Assembly: GCA_035544875.1 (NCBI GenBank)
Contig: DASZZP010000050.1
Location: 1-64,000, forward strand
Length of the DNA: 64,000 nucleotides
Reading direction: 5' to 3'
DNA from: JASLEW01 sp035544875
Lineage (GTDB): Bacteria; Acidobacteriota; Thermoanaerobaculia; Multivoradales; UBA5704
The translations under genes and the position numbers were made by a program. Under the pieces are notes generated by a model, which did not search any database, was not told the DNA's origin, and saw only the letters and a program-made list of their open reading frames with translations. Below are positions 33,817 to 41,650 of this stretch, one piece after another; within the stretch, counting starts at the first letter, position 1, and each line of letters starts with the position of its first letter.

Positions 33817-35607
33817 ATGGAAGCTGAATCGGCCCCGGGCGGCGGCAGCGGCAGCGATGACGCTCGGGCGGCGGCGGGCGGGTCCCGACCTGCTGGGAGA
33901 GCCCTCCGGGGAATGCCGCCCACCTACAGCGGGCGGCCGGCGGCCGGCAATGGTGAATACGCCGGCCGACCCGCGATTGATCAGGCGCGCGGGTCCCGAC
34001 CCGCGCTTGTGGCGCTCTCCGGCTGGCTGCTGCTGGCGGTCCTGGTGGCGGTTGGCTCCGCCCTGCTCTCGCTGGCCGCGGCAAGCGGCGCCGCGCGGTG
34101 GCCGCGCGACCTCTTCGTCATCGGCGGGCTCGGCGCGCTGGCGGCCTACGGCGCCTGGGTATACCGCTTCTTCCAGGGTCTCGAGCGGCGGCTGCCTGGC
34201 GAGGAGGAGAAGTTTCGCCGCCTCGAGCGGGGGCTTGTCCAGGCCTTCGCAGAGCTCGGGGCCGGCGACGTCGTACGTTCGCTGACCTGCACCGGCCTGA
34301 TGCCGGAGCGCCTGGCCGGGGTGTTCCGCGCCGCCGCCGAGGCGCTGTCGCGCCTGGCCCTGCAGATCCAGGACAGCTCGGTGGAGGTCGCCTCGGCGGC
34401 CGACGCGGTCAATCACCTCGCCTCCGACCTCGCCGCCGGCTCATCGCAGCAGGCCGCCTCGGTGGTCGAGATCACCGCCGCCATGGAGCAGCTGGCGCGC
34501 ACCGCGGCGCAGATCGCCGAGAGCGCGTCGCGGCAGGCTGACCTGGCGGCCCGCGCGGAGGCCAGCGGCGACGCCGGCGCCGCCGCCGTGGACGAAGCGG
34601 TGGCCGGGGTCGAGGAAGTGCAGAAGAGGATCGCCGCCATCGCCAACCGGGCCGATGCGTTGGGCACCCGCTCGAAGGAGATCTACCGGGTGCTCGATCT
34701 GATCACCGAGATCGCCCAGGAGACCCATATCTTGTCGCTCAACGCCGCCATCGAAGCGGTGGCGGCGGGCGCCGACGGACGGCGTTTTTCGGTGGTGGCA
34801 GAGGAGGTGCGCCGTCTGGCGCAGCGCTCCCAGGAATCGGTCGAGTCGGTGCGCGGCCTGCTCGACGAGTTCGCGGCGTCGATTCGCGCCACCATCGTCG
34901 CCACCGAGGAGGGAGGCAAGGAGGCGAGCCGGGTGCTCGAGCGCTCGCGGACCGCTGCCACCGCGATCGGCGAGCTGCGCCGCGCCTCGGGCGACACCTC
35001 GCGGGTGGCGCGCCAGATCTCGCTCGCCACCCAGCAGCAGAACGCGGCTTCCGCCGAAGTAGTCATGACCCTGCGCGAGGTCAGCCAGGTGGTGCAGCGA
35101 ATGACCGGCGGACTGAGAGAGCTCTCGGCCACTTCGGACCGGCTCAACGCGCTCGGCCTCACCATCCAGCTGCTTGCGCAGTCGTTCCATCTCGAATCGC
35201 CCCGCTCGCTCAAGCACCTGGTCGAGGAATGGGCGGCGCTGCTCGAGCCGATCGATCCGGCCGGCCGCCAGGAGGCGCTCGACGCGCTGGTGCGCCAGAC
35301 TCACTTCGTCGACCTTGCCTACTGGGTCGACGAGCGGGGGGTGATGAGCGCCCTCGCGGTCAACCCGGAAATGATCGGCTCGCGGCCCCGGCTCGAGCTC
35401 GCCCAGCTGCAAGAGGTCGATCTGCGGCGACGTCCCTGGTTCCGCAACGTGGAGCGCGAGCGGCGCACTGCCATCACCTCTCCCTATCGATCGATCCTGA
35501 CCGGCGAGCACTGCTTTACCGTGGGTGCCTGCCTGGCGGCGCCGGAAGGCGGCTTCGGCGGCGTCCTGGGCCTGGACATCAATGTCACGGGCTGGACGCG
35601 GATCTGA
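33817..35607 (+). CDS. Methyl-accepting chemotaxis-like protein with C-terminal Cache-like domain (WspA-like)
   Basis: A 596-residue receptor with two adjacent membrane helices (about 63-87 and 99-119) and no periplasmic domain between them. The MCP signalling domain (about 185-440) has the conserved hairpin tip (ETHILSLNAAIEAV, GRRFSVVAEEVRRLAQRS). After it, where receptors normally end, a Cache/PAS-like sensory domain follows (about 480-596; AYWVDERGVMSALAVN, RRRPWFRNVERERRTAITSPY, GVLGLDINVTGW). Sensing would therefore be cytoplasmic and downstream of the signalling tip. The ATG at 33817 has AGGAGA upstream. Residues about 25-45 are encoded by sequence related to the dispersed repeat. It heads a Wsp-like operon. 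Confidence 0.85.
   Translation: MEAESAPGGGSGSDDARAAAGGSRPAGRALRGMPPTYSGRPAAGNGEYAGRPAIDQARGSRPALVALSGWLLLAVLVAVGSALLSLAAASGAARWPRDLFVIGGLGALAAYGAWVYRFFQGLERRLPGEEEKFRRLERGLVQAFAELGAGDVVRSLTCTGLMPERLAGVFRAAAEALSRLALQIQDSSVEVASAADAVNHLASDLAAGSSQQAASVVEITAAMEQLARTAAQIAESASRQADLAARAEASGDAGAAAVDEAVAGVEEVQKRIAAIANRADALGTRSKEIYRVLDLITEIAQETHILSLNAAIEAVAAGADGRRFSVVAEEVRRLAQRSQESVESVRGLLDEFAASIRATIVATEEGGKEASRVLERSRTAATAIGELRRASGDTSRVARQISLATQQQNAASAEVVMTLREVSQVVQRMTGGLRELSATSDRLNALGLTIQLLAQSFHLESPRSLKHLVEEWAALLEPIDPAGRQEALDALVRQTHFVDLAYWVDERGVMSALAVNPEMIGSRPRLELAQLQEVDLRRRPWFRNVERERRTAITSPYRSILTGEHCFTVGACLAAPEGGFGGVLGLDINVTGWTRI
33881..33924 (+). repeat. Degenerate piece of the dispersed repeat inside the first MCP gene
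   Basis: GACCTGCTGGGAGAGCCCTC and CGGGGAATGCCGCC match, with a few changes, the reverse complement of the module flanking the hairpin at 26728-26770. Here it is translated as part of the poorly conserved N-terminal segment of the receptor. Confidence 0.5.
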
Positions 35608-36106
35608 GCCGCACGCCGCGGCGCCCGGGCCGGCTCTCCAGGGCGCGGCGCCGGGCGCCGGTAAGCAGAGCGCGAGCCACTTGCTGGTGCGCGCCGGCGA
35701 ATACATCTGCGCACTGCCCATCGCCGACGTGCGCCGCGTCGTGCGCGCGCTGCCGCTGCACCCCTTGCCGGGCTCGGCGCCGGAGCTCAAGGGCCTCGCC
35801 GAGCTGGGGGGCGATCCGCTGCCGGTGCTCGATCTGGCGCTCCTGGTGCGGGCGCCGCAGGGGACCAACCCCACCTATCCGGTGACCGTGGTGGCATGGG
35901 CCGGCCCGCCAGAGGAGCGCGAGCTGGTAGGGCTGGCGGCCGACGCGGCGCTCGAAGTTGCCTACGTGCCGCCGCTGCCGGCTGCCGGCGGCGGCTTCGT
36001 GGCCGGCGAGGCGCTGGTCGCGGGGCGCGTCGTCCGGGTCGTCGATCTGGCCATGCTCGGCGCGCCGGCAGCGGGCGGCGGCAGCGCCGGAGCTCACGGC
36101 AGATGA
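35582..36106 (+). CDS. CheW-like coupling protein
   Basis: A 174-residue CheW-domain protein: HLLVRAGEYICALPIADVRRVVRALPLHPLPG, ELKGLAELGGDPLPVLDLALLV, ELVGLAADAALEVAYV, VRVVDLAMLG. CheW links receptors to the histidine kinase. The ATG at 35582 overlaps the end of the MCP gene by 26 bases; the first 30 residues are Ala/Gly/Pro-rich and precede the domain. The next gene starts within its stop codon. In a Wsp comparison it corresponds to WspB or WspD. Confidence 0.88.
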   Translation: MSRAGRGSEPHAAAPGPALQGAAPGAGKQSASHLLVRAGEYICALPIADVRRVVRALPLHPLPGSAPELKGLAELGGDPLPVLDLALLVRAPQGTNPTYPVTVVAWAGPPEERELVGLAADAALEVAYVPPLPAAGGGFVAGEALVAGRVVRVVDLAMLGAPAAGGGSAGAHGR

Positions 36107-36513
36107 GCGAGGCGCCGGGGAGTGGGCGGCGAGCGTTCGTGCTCTGGCGCCGCGGCGGTGGCCTGTGGGGGATCGCGCACGAAGCGGTCAAGGGGATGGC
36201 GCGCCACGGGCCGGTTTTGGATTCTGATCGGCTGGCGCCGATTTGGGATTCTGATCGGCTGGCGCCTATTGGCGGCGAGTTCGAGCTGGCGGTGGGGGAG
36301 GCGGTGCTGCCGGCCGACGAGATCGTGGCAGTGACCGAGGCGCTGCAGGTCCGGCCGCCCGGCGCCGCGCTGCGCCGCTACTGGCCCGAAGCCGCGTGCG
36401 GGCTGGCTGTCCATCAAGGCTCACCGCTGGTGCTGATCGATCCCGCCGCGCCCCCCCGTGCCCTCGTCGCAGCTGGCGCTGAAAGCGGAGAGCCGTCCCA
36501 TGATCGAACCTGA
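36103..36513 (+). CDS. Short CheW-like protein with internal duplication
   Basis: This 136-residue protein starts like a CheW domain (RRAFVLWRRGGGLWGIAHEAVKGM) and ends like one (CGLAVHQGSPLVLIDPAA) but is shorter than normal. Residues 39-57 contain the unit DSDRLAPI twice (with W or G between), from a 27-bp duplication. It probably represents the second coupling protein of a Wsp-type system, partly degenerate. Start and stop overlap both neighbours (ATGA at the start, 14 bases with the second MCP gene). Confidence 0.65.
   Translation: MSEAPGSGRRAFVLWRRGGGLWGIAHEAVKGMARHGPVLDSDRLAPIWDSDRLAPIGGEFELAVGEAVLPADEIVAVTEALQVRPPGAALRRYWPEAACGLAVHQGSPLVLIDPAAPPRALVAAGAESGEPSHDRT
36217..36270 (+). repeat. 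27-bp tandem duplication in the short CheW-like gene
   Basis: GGATTCTGATCGGCTGGCGC followed by C(G/T)ATT is present twice in direct succession with one or two differences. It preserves the reading frame. The near identity suggests a recent event. Confidence 0.85.
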
Positions 36514-38188
36514 ACCCACGGCGCCCATGGCGCGCGTGGCGCCCTTGGCTCCCATGGCTTCGAAATTGCGTGCCGCCCACCCGGCCCGCAGGGCGGCGGC
36601 CGGCCTGGCGCTGGCGGTGGCGGTGGCGGTCCTCGGCGTGCTGCTGCTGCTGGTGGCGGAGTCGCAAGGCTCCCCGGCCTGGCTCGCCCAGGGCTTCATG
36701 CTGGCTGCGGCGGGGGCGATCGTCGTCTACCTCGGATCGGTCTACCGCCCGCAGCTCGTGCTCTGGGACCGGCTCCGCGCCGCGCAGCGCCGCAACGCCG
36801 CCGTCGAGGCGACCCTGGCCGAGGCGCTCGAGCTGCTGCGCGCCGGCGACCTGGTCCACTGTCGCGAGCGCACGAGCGCGCTGCCGTCCGGGCTCAGCGC
36901 TGCCTTCGCCAGCGCCAGCAGCTCGCTCGACGTCCTGGCGCAGCAGATCCAGGAGAGCTCGATCGAGGTGGCGGCGGCGGCCAACTCGGTCAACCAGATC
37001 GCCTCGGAGCTGGCCTCTGGCTCTTCGCAGCAGGCGGCCTCGGTGGTCGAGATCACCGCCGCCATGGAGCAGCTGGCGCGCACCGCCGCACAGGTCGCCG
37101 ACAACACCGCCAGTCAGGCGCGGCTGGCGGAGCGGGCCGAGGAGAGCGGCGACAGCGGCGCGGCGGCGGTCGAGGAGGCGGTCGCCGGGATCGAAGAAGT
37201 CAGAAAACGGATCAGCGGCATCGCCGGCCGTGCCGAGACGCTGGGCGCTCGCTCCAAAGAGATCTATCGGGTGCTCGACCTGATCACCGAGATCGCGCAC
37301 GAGACGCACATCCTGTCGCTCAACGCGGCGATCGAAGCTGCCGCCGCAGGCGAGCATCACCGGCGCTTCTCGGTGGTCGCCGAAGAGGTGAGGCGGCTGG
37401 CGCAGCGCTCCCACGAATCGGTCGAATCGGTGCGCAACCTGCTCGACGAGTTCGCCGGCTCGATCCGCACCACCGTGGTGGCGACCGAGGAGGGGAGCGG
37501 CGAGGCCGGCGGCGTGCTCGAGCGCGCCCGAGCCGCGGCGCGGGCCATCGAGGAGCTGCGCCGCACCTCTTCCGACAACGCTCGCGTGGCGCGCGACATC
37601 TCGCTCGCCACGCAGCAGCAGAACGCCGCCTCCGACGAGGTCGTGCTCACCTTGAAAGAGGTCAGCAAGGTGGTGCAGCGCATGGCCGACGGCCTGAAGC
37701 AGTTCTCCGACACCGCCGACCGCCTGAACCGGCTGGGGCTGGCCATCCAGATGCTCGCGCAGTCGTTCCACCTCGACTCGGCGCACTCGCTCAAGCACAT
37801 GGCCGAAGCCTGGGCGGGCCAGGTGCGGCGCCGGCTGGGCAACTGGGACGCCGTCGAGCGGCTGCTCGCCGACCTCATCCGCCGGCAGACCTACGTCGAG
37901 TGCCTCTATTTCTACGACGGCAAGGCCAACCAGGTGGCCCTGGTCGCCAACCGCCAGCTGCTCGGCGAGCGGGAAGTCCCGGCCGCGGTGCGTGCCGGCG
38001 AGGGGTTCAGCGATCGGCCCTGGTACCTGGCAGCGGTTCGCGAGCGGCGCACCGTGCTGACACCGCTGTTCGAGTCGCTGATCTCGGGTCAGCCCATCTT
38101 CACCGCCGCGACGCCGATCTACGAGCGCGAAGAGCTGGCGGGAGTGCTCGGCCTCGACGTCAACGTCGACAGCTGGACCAAGATCTGA
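36500..38188 (+). CDS. Second MCP-like receptor with C-terminal Cache-like domain (WspA-like)
   Basis: A 562-residue paralogue of the receptor at 33817. It has two close membrane helices (about 33-53 and 64-82) after an N-terminal Ala/Pro stretch, the MCP domain with nearly identical core (SGSSQQAASVVEITAAMEQL, ETHILSLNAAIEAAAAGEHH, EEVRRLAQRSHESVESVR) and then a Cache/PAS-like C-terminal domain (YFYDGKANQVALVANRQ, SDRPWYLAAVRERRTVLTPLF, GVLGLDVNVDSW). The pair clearly arose by duplication, but the sensory ends have diverged, suggesting different ligands. The start overlaps the preceding gene by 14 bases. Confidence 0.86.
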   Translation: MIEPEPTAPMARVAPLAPMASKLRAAHPARRAAAGLALAVAVAVLGVLLLLVAESQGSPAWLAQGFMLAAAGAIVVYLGSVYRPQLVLWDRLRAAQRRNAAVEATLAEALELLRAGDLVHCRERTSALPSGLSAAFASASSSLDVLAQQIQESSIEVAAAANSVNQIASELASGSSQQAASVVEITAAMEQLARTAAQVADNTASQARLAERAEESGDSGAAAVEEAVAGIEEVRKRISGIAGRAETLGARSKEIYRVLDLITEIAHETHILSLNAAIEAAAAGEHHRRFSVVAEEVRRLAQRSHESVESVRNLLDEFAGSIRTTVVATEEGSGEAGGVLERARAAARAIEELRRTSSDNARVARDISLATQQQNAASDEVVLTLKEVSKVVQRMADGLKQFSDTADRLNRLGLAIQMLAQSFHLDSAHSLKHMAEAWAGQVRRRLGNWDAVERLLADLIRRQTYVECLYFYDGKANQVALVANRQLLGEREVPAAVRAGEGFSDRPWYLAAVRERRTVLTPLFESLISGQPIFTAATPIYEREELAGVLGLDVNVDSWTKI

Positions 38189-38211
38189 ACGCGCCCGAGT
38201 GGACCGAGTTC

Positions 38212-40362
38212 ATGGACGCGGAGTTCGCCGACCTGGTTCCGCTCTTCGTCGAGGAGTCGCGCGAGCGACTCGAGAAGCTCGCTCTACGCGTGCCGCGTCT
38301 GGCGCTGGCAGCCCAGGCGGCACCGGCGCTGGCCGAGGCGAAGCGCGAGCTGCACACGCTCAAGGGAGCCGGCCGGATGATGCGCCTGGCCGGCTTCGCC
38401 GAGCTCTGCCACGCCGCCGAAGAGCTGCTGCAGGCGGCACGTCCCGGTGCGCTGGCGACGGTCGGCATGATCCCGCTGCTGACCCGGGTCGCCGACGCGC
38501 TGGCCGCCATGGTGGACGAGGTCGCGCGGGGAGCGGCCGACCCGCCCGCCGATCCCGAGCTGCTTGCCATCCTCGCCCTCTCGCTGCCACCTGCCGGAGC
38601 CGCGGCGCCCGCCCCCGCGGTGGCACCAGAGCCGGCTGGAGCCGATCCCAGCGCCGCAGGCGCATCCAATCAAATCGCCGGCGCCGCCGAGCGCTCGCTC
38701 CGTCCCGGCCCGGTGCCGGCCGGGGCGGTCGGCGCCCGCGTCGACACCCAGGCTCTCGATGCGGTGGCCGAGCGCGCAACGGAGGTGAGGATCATGGCCC
38801 TGGCGGCGCGCCAGGCAGTGGTGCGCCTCGACGAGCTGGCGCGCCTTGCCGAGCACGGGATGCGTGAACCCCAGCCGGCGCAGCTGCTGGCGGTGCTGGC
38901 CGCGATGCTGCGGCGGATGGCGGTCGACCTCGAACGGGGGCAGCGCCGGTTGATCCGCGCCGCCGACGAGCAGCTCGAGCAGATGCTCGCTCTGCAGCTG
39001 CAGCCGCTGCGCGGCTCGCTGCTGGCGCTTGCCCGCTACGCGCGCGAGCTGGCGCGCTCGCTCAAGCGCGAGGTCGAGGTCGAGATCGAGGGCGAGCAGA
39101 CGCGGCTGGATCGGCGCATCCTCCGCGAGCTCGACGAGGCCCTGCTGCACCTGGTGCGCAATGCCGTCGACCATGGCATCGAAGCACCCGAGGTACGCGA
39201 GGCGAGGGGCAAGCCGCGGGCTGGCCGCCTCCGCATCCGCGCCGTGGCGGCCGGCCGCAAGGTGAGCATCGCGATCGCCGACGACGGCGGTGGCATCGAT
39301 CCGCGGCAGGTCCTGCAGCAGGCCGTCCAGACGGGACTGGTCGATGCGGCCGCCGCCGCCGCGCTGCCGCACGAGCAGGTCCTGCGCCTGCTCTTCTCGC
39401 CCGGCTTCTCGACCCGGCGGCGGGTCTCCGAGACCTCCGGCCGTGGCGTCGGCCTCGACGCCGTGGCCGCCGCGGTCAACCGCGTCGGGGGTGAGGTGTT
39501 CCTCGGCTCGGAGCCGCGCCGCGGCACCACCGTCACCCTCGAGGTTCCCTTCGCCCGCCGCGGCGAGAGCATGCTGCTGGTGCGGGTCGGGAAGTTGCGC
39601 CTGGCCTTGCCCGCCGCCGCGGTCCTGCGGGCGACGCGGCTGGCGCCCGAAGCGGTCGTCGAGCGCGACGGCCAGAGCCTCGCCGTGGTGGGCGACCAGC
39701 TGGTTCCTTTCGTCCCGCTGGCCCAGCTCTACGGCCAGCCTGCCGCCGCCCGGCAGCTGCTGTTGCAGGGGGCTGCCTCTGGCCAGCCGATCGCGGTCGC
39801 GGTCGACGAGGTGTTAGAGGAGCAGGAGGTGATGGTGCGGCCGCTGACCCGCAAGGTGGCCACCGACCGGCTGCTCGAAGGTGTCGCCCTGCTCGCCTCG
39901 GGCGAGCCGGTCGGGGTCCTCTCCCCTTCCATCCTGGCGCGGCACGAATACTCGAGCGCCCTCCCCGCGGCCGCCGGCAAGGCCGTCGTGCAGCGGTTGC
40001 GGGTGCTGCTGGTCGATGACTCGCTGGTGACGCGCGAGATGGAACGGCGCCTGCTCGAGGATGCGGGTTTCGAGGTCGCCGGGGCGGCTGACGCCGCCGA
40101 GGCTCTCTCCCGGCTCGGCGAAGGACGTTTCGATTGCCTGGTCACCGATATCGAGATGGCGGGTATGGACGGTTTCGAGCTGACTTCGCAGCTGCGCGGC
40201 ATGGAGCAATTCGCCCATCTGCCGATCGTCGTCGTCTCGACCCGCGAGCGGCCCGAAGACCGCCTGCGCGGCCTCAAGGCGGGGGCCGACGCCTACCTCA
40301 CCAAGCAGGGCCTCGACGCCGGCGAGCTGATCCATCTGGTTCGCCGTCTGAGCGGACGCTAG
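38212..40362 (+). CDS. CheA-REC hybrid histidine kinase (WspE-like)
   Basis: The 716-residue protein has an Hpt domain (His48 in LHTLKGAGRMMRL), an Ala/Pro-rich linker, the kinase core (LVRNAVDHGIEAPEVR, DDGGGIDP, FSPGFSTRR, SGRGVGLDAVA), a CheW-like regulatory domain (about 450-580) and a receiver (about 592-716; LLVDDS, phosphoacceptor Asp646 in VTDIEMAGMDG, lysine in DAYLTKQ). This Hpt-kinase-CheW-REC order is that of WspE and other alternative chemosensory kinases. Its partners are the adjacent receptors, CheW-like proteins and the REC-GGDEF protein. The ATG at 38212 is the first suitable start after the MCP stop. Confidence 0.93.
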   Translation: MDAEFADLVPLFVEESRERLEKLALRVPRLALAAQAAPALAEAKRELHTLKGAGRMMRLAGFAELCHAAEELLQAARPGALATVGMIPLLTRVADALAAMVDEVARGAADPPADPELLAILALSLPPAGAAAPAPAVAPEPAGADPSAAGASNQIAGAAERSLRPGPVPAGAVGARVDTQALDAVAERATEVRIMALAARQAVVRLDELARLAEHGMREPQPAQLLAVLAAMLRRMAVDLERGQRRLIRAADEQLEQMLALQLQPLRGSLLALARYARELARSLKREVEVEIEGEQTRLDRRILRELDEALLHLVRNAVDHGIEAPEVREARGKPRAGRLRIRAVAAGRKVSIAIADDGGGIDPRQVLQQAVQTGLVDAAAAAALPHEQVLRLLFSPGFSTRRRVSETSGRGVGLDAVAAAVNRVGGEVFLGSEPRRGTTVTLEVPFARRGESMLLVRVGKLRLALPAAAVLRATRLAPEAVVERDGQSLAVVGDQLVPFVPLAQLYGQPAAARQLLLQGAASGQPIAVAVDEVLEEQEVMVRPLTRKVATDRLLEGVALLASGEPVGVLSPSILARHEYSSALPAAAGKAVVQRLRVLLVDDSLVTREMERRLLEDAGFEVAGAADAAEALSRLGEGRFDCLVTDIEMAGMDGFELTSQLRGMEQFAHLPIVVVSTRERPEDRLRGLKAGADAYLTKQGLDAGELIHLVRRLSGR

Positions 40363-40507
40363 CGGGCATGCGGCGAATACGCCTCCGGGGGTCGCAAGGG
40401 AAGGTCAGGTGGGAAGGGATCCCCGTGCGGCGGGGTCCGGGCGTGCGCGGCGGCCCGGTGGCGCACTATGCTTGCGCAGTCGCTGCGGCAGCGCCGGGAG
40501 ACGAACG

Positions 40508-41650
40508 GTGATCCGCGTGCTGCTGGTGGACGATTCCTCGTCGGTGCGGGCGGTGCTGCGCCGCTTCTTCGCCCGCACCGGCGATATCGTGGTCACGGGT
40601 GAGGCCTGCGATGGGGTCCAGGCCGTCCAGGCGGTCCTGGAGCAGCAGCCACAGGTGGTGGTGATGGATCTGCAGATGCCGGTCATGGACGGCTACATGG
40701 CGATCGAGCGCATCATGGAGCTGCGCCCGACGCCGATCATCGTGCTCTCTTCACGCGCCAACCGCAACCAGATGCGGACCGCGTTCGAGGCGATCCGGCG
40801 CGGAGCCCTCGAAGTGCTGCCCAAACCCGAAGACACCGAGAGCTGGGAGCTGCTGGCCGCGAGCCTGCCGCAGATGGTGCGCACGGTGGCCGGCGCCAGG
40901 CCTCGCCCGCCTGGCCCCCAGACTCCGCTTTCCGGCACGGCAGGGGCCAGGGCGAGTGTGCCGTGCGGACGCTCTGGCGCAAGCGGCGGGATGGAGCCGG
41001 CAGGCAGCGGGACCTCGGCTCCCGCCACGGAGCGGACGGGGCCGCCGGAGGAGCTCGCCGCGGGTCTGGCCGAGCTGCGCTGGGTGGCGATCGGCGCCTC
41101 GACAGGCGGGCCGGCGGCGCTGCGCGAGCTGCTTTCCGCCCTGCCTGCCGCGGCGCCGGTCTCCTTCCTCGTGGTGCAGCACATCGCGGCCGGCTTCGAG
41201 GTCGGGTTTGCCGAGTGGTTGAACAAGGAGCTCCCCTTCGACGTGCGCCTGGCGCGCGATGGCGAGGCGCCGCGGCGGGGCGCGGTGCGCATCGCTCCCG
41301 CGGGCTCACACCTGCGGCTCGAGCCGCGCGGCACCTTGAGCCTCGACCCGGCGACGCCGCCGCGGCAGGGCCATCGCCCCTCGGCCGACGAGCTCTTGCT
41401 CTCCTGCGCCGCGAGCTGTCCGCGCGCCGTCGCCGGGGTGCTGCTGACCGGTATGGGCGCCGACGGCGTCGAGGGGCTGGCAGCGTTGCGCGATTCGGGC
41501 GGCGTCACCCTGGTCCAGGACGAGGCCAGCTGCGTGGTCTTCGGGATGCCGCGGGTCGCCCTGGAGCGCGGCGCCGCGCAGCTCGCGCTGCCGCCGTCCG
41601 ACCTCGCCCGCACCCTGGCGCGCCTCTGGCGGCACGAGGAGCCGGCATGA
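40508..41650 (+). CDS. CheB-type methylesterase (WspF-like)
   Basis: A 380-residue receiver-methylesterase that removes receptor methyl groups when phosphorylated. The receiver (1-125) has VDDSS and MDLQMPVMDG. A Pro/Gly/Ser-rich linker (about 130-190) leads to the esterase domain with the catalytic Ser in GASTGG, His in VVQHIAAGF and Asp in GMGADGVEG. It starts with GTG 145 bases after the kinase gene; ACTATGCT at 40467 might be a -10. The next gene starts in its stop codon (ATGA). Confidence 0.94.
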   Translation: MIRVLLVDDSSSVRAVLRRFFARTGDIVVTGEACDGVQAVQAVLEQQPQVVVMDLQMPVMDGYMAIERIMELRPTPIIVLSSRANRNQMRTAFEAIRRGALEVLPKPEDTESWELLAASLPQMVRTVAGARPRPPGPQTPLSGTAGARASVPCGRSGASGGMEPAGSGTSAPATERTGPPEELAAGLAELRWVAIGASTGGPAALRELLSALPAAAPVSFLVVQHIAAGFEVGFAEWLNKELPFDVRLARDGEAPRRGAVRIAPAGSHLRLEPRGTLSLDPATPPRQGHRPSADELLLSCAASCPRAVAGVLLTGMGADGVEGLAALRDSGGVTLVQDEASCVVFGMPRVALERGAAQLALPPSDLARTLARLWRHEEPA

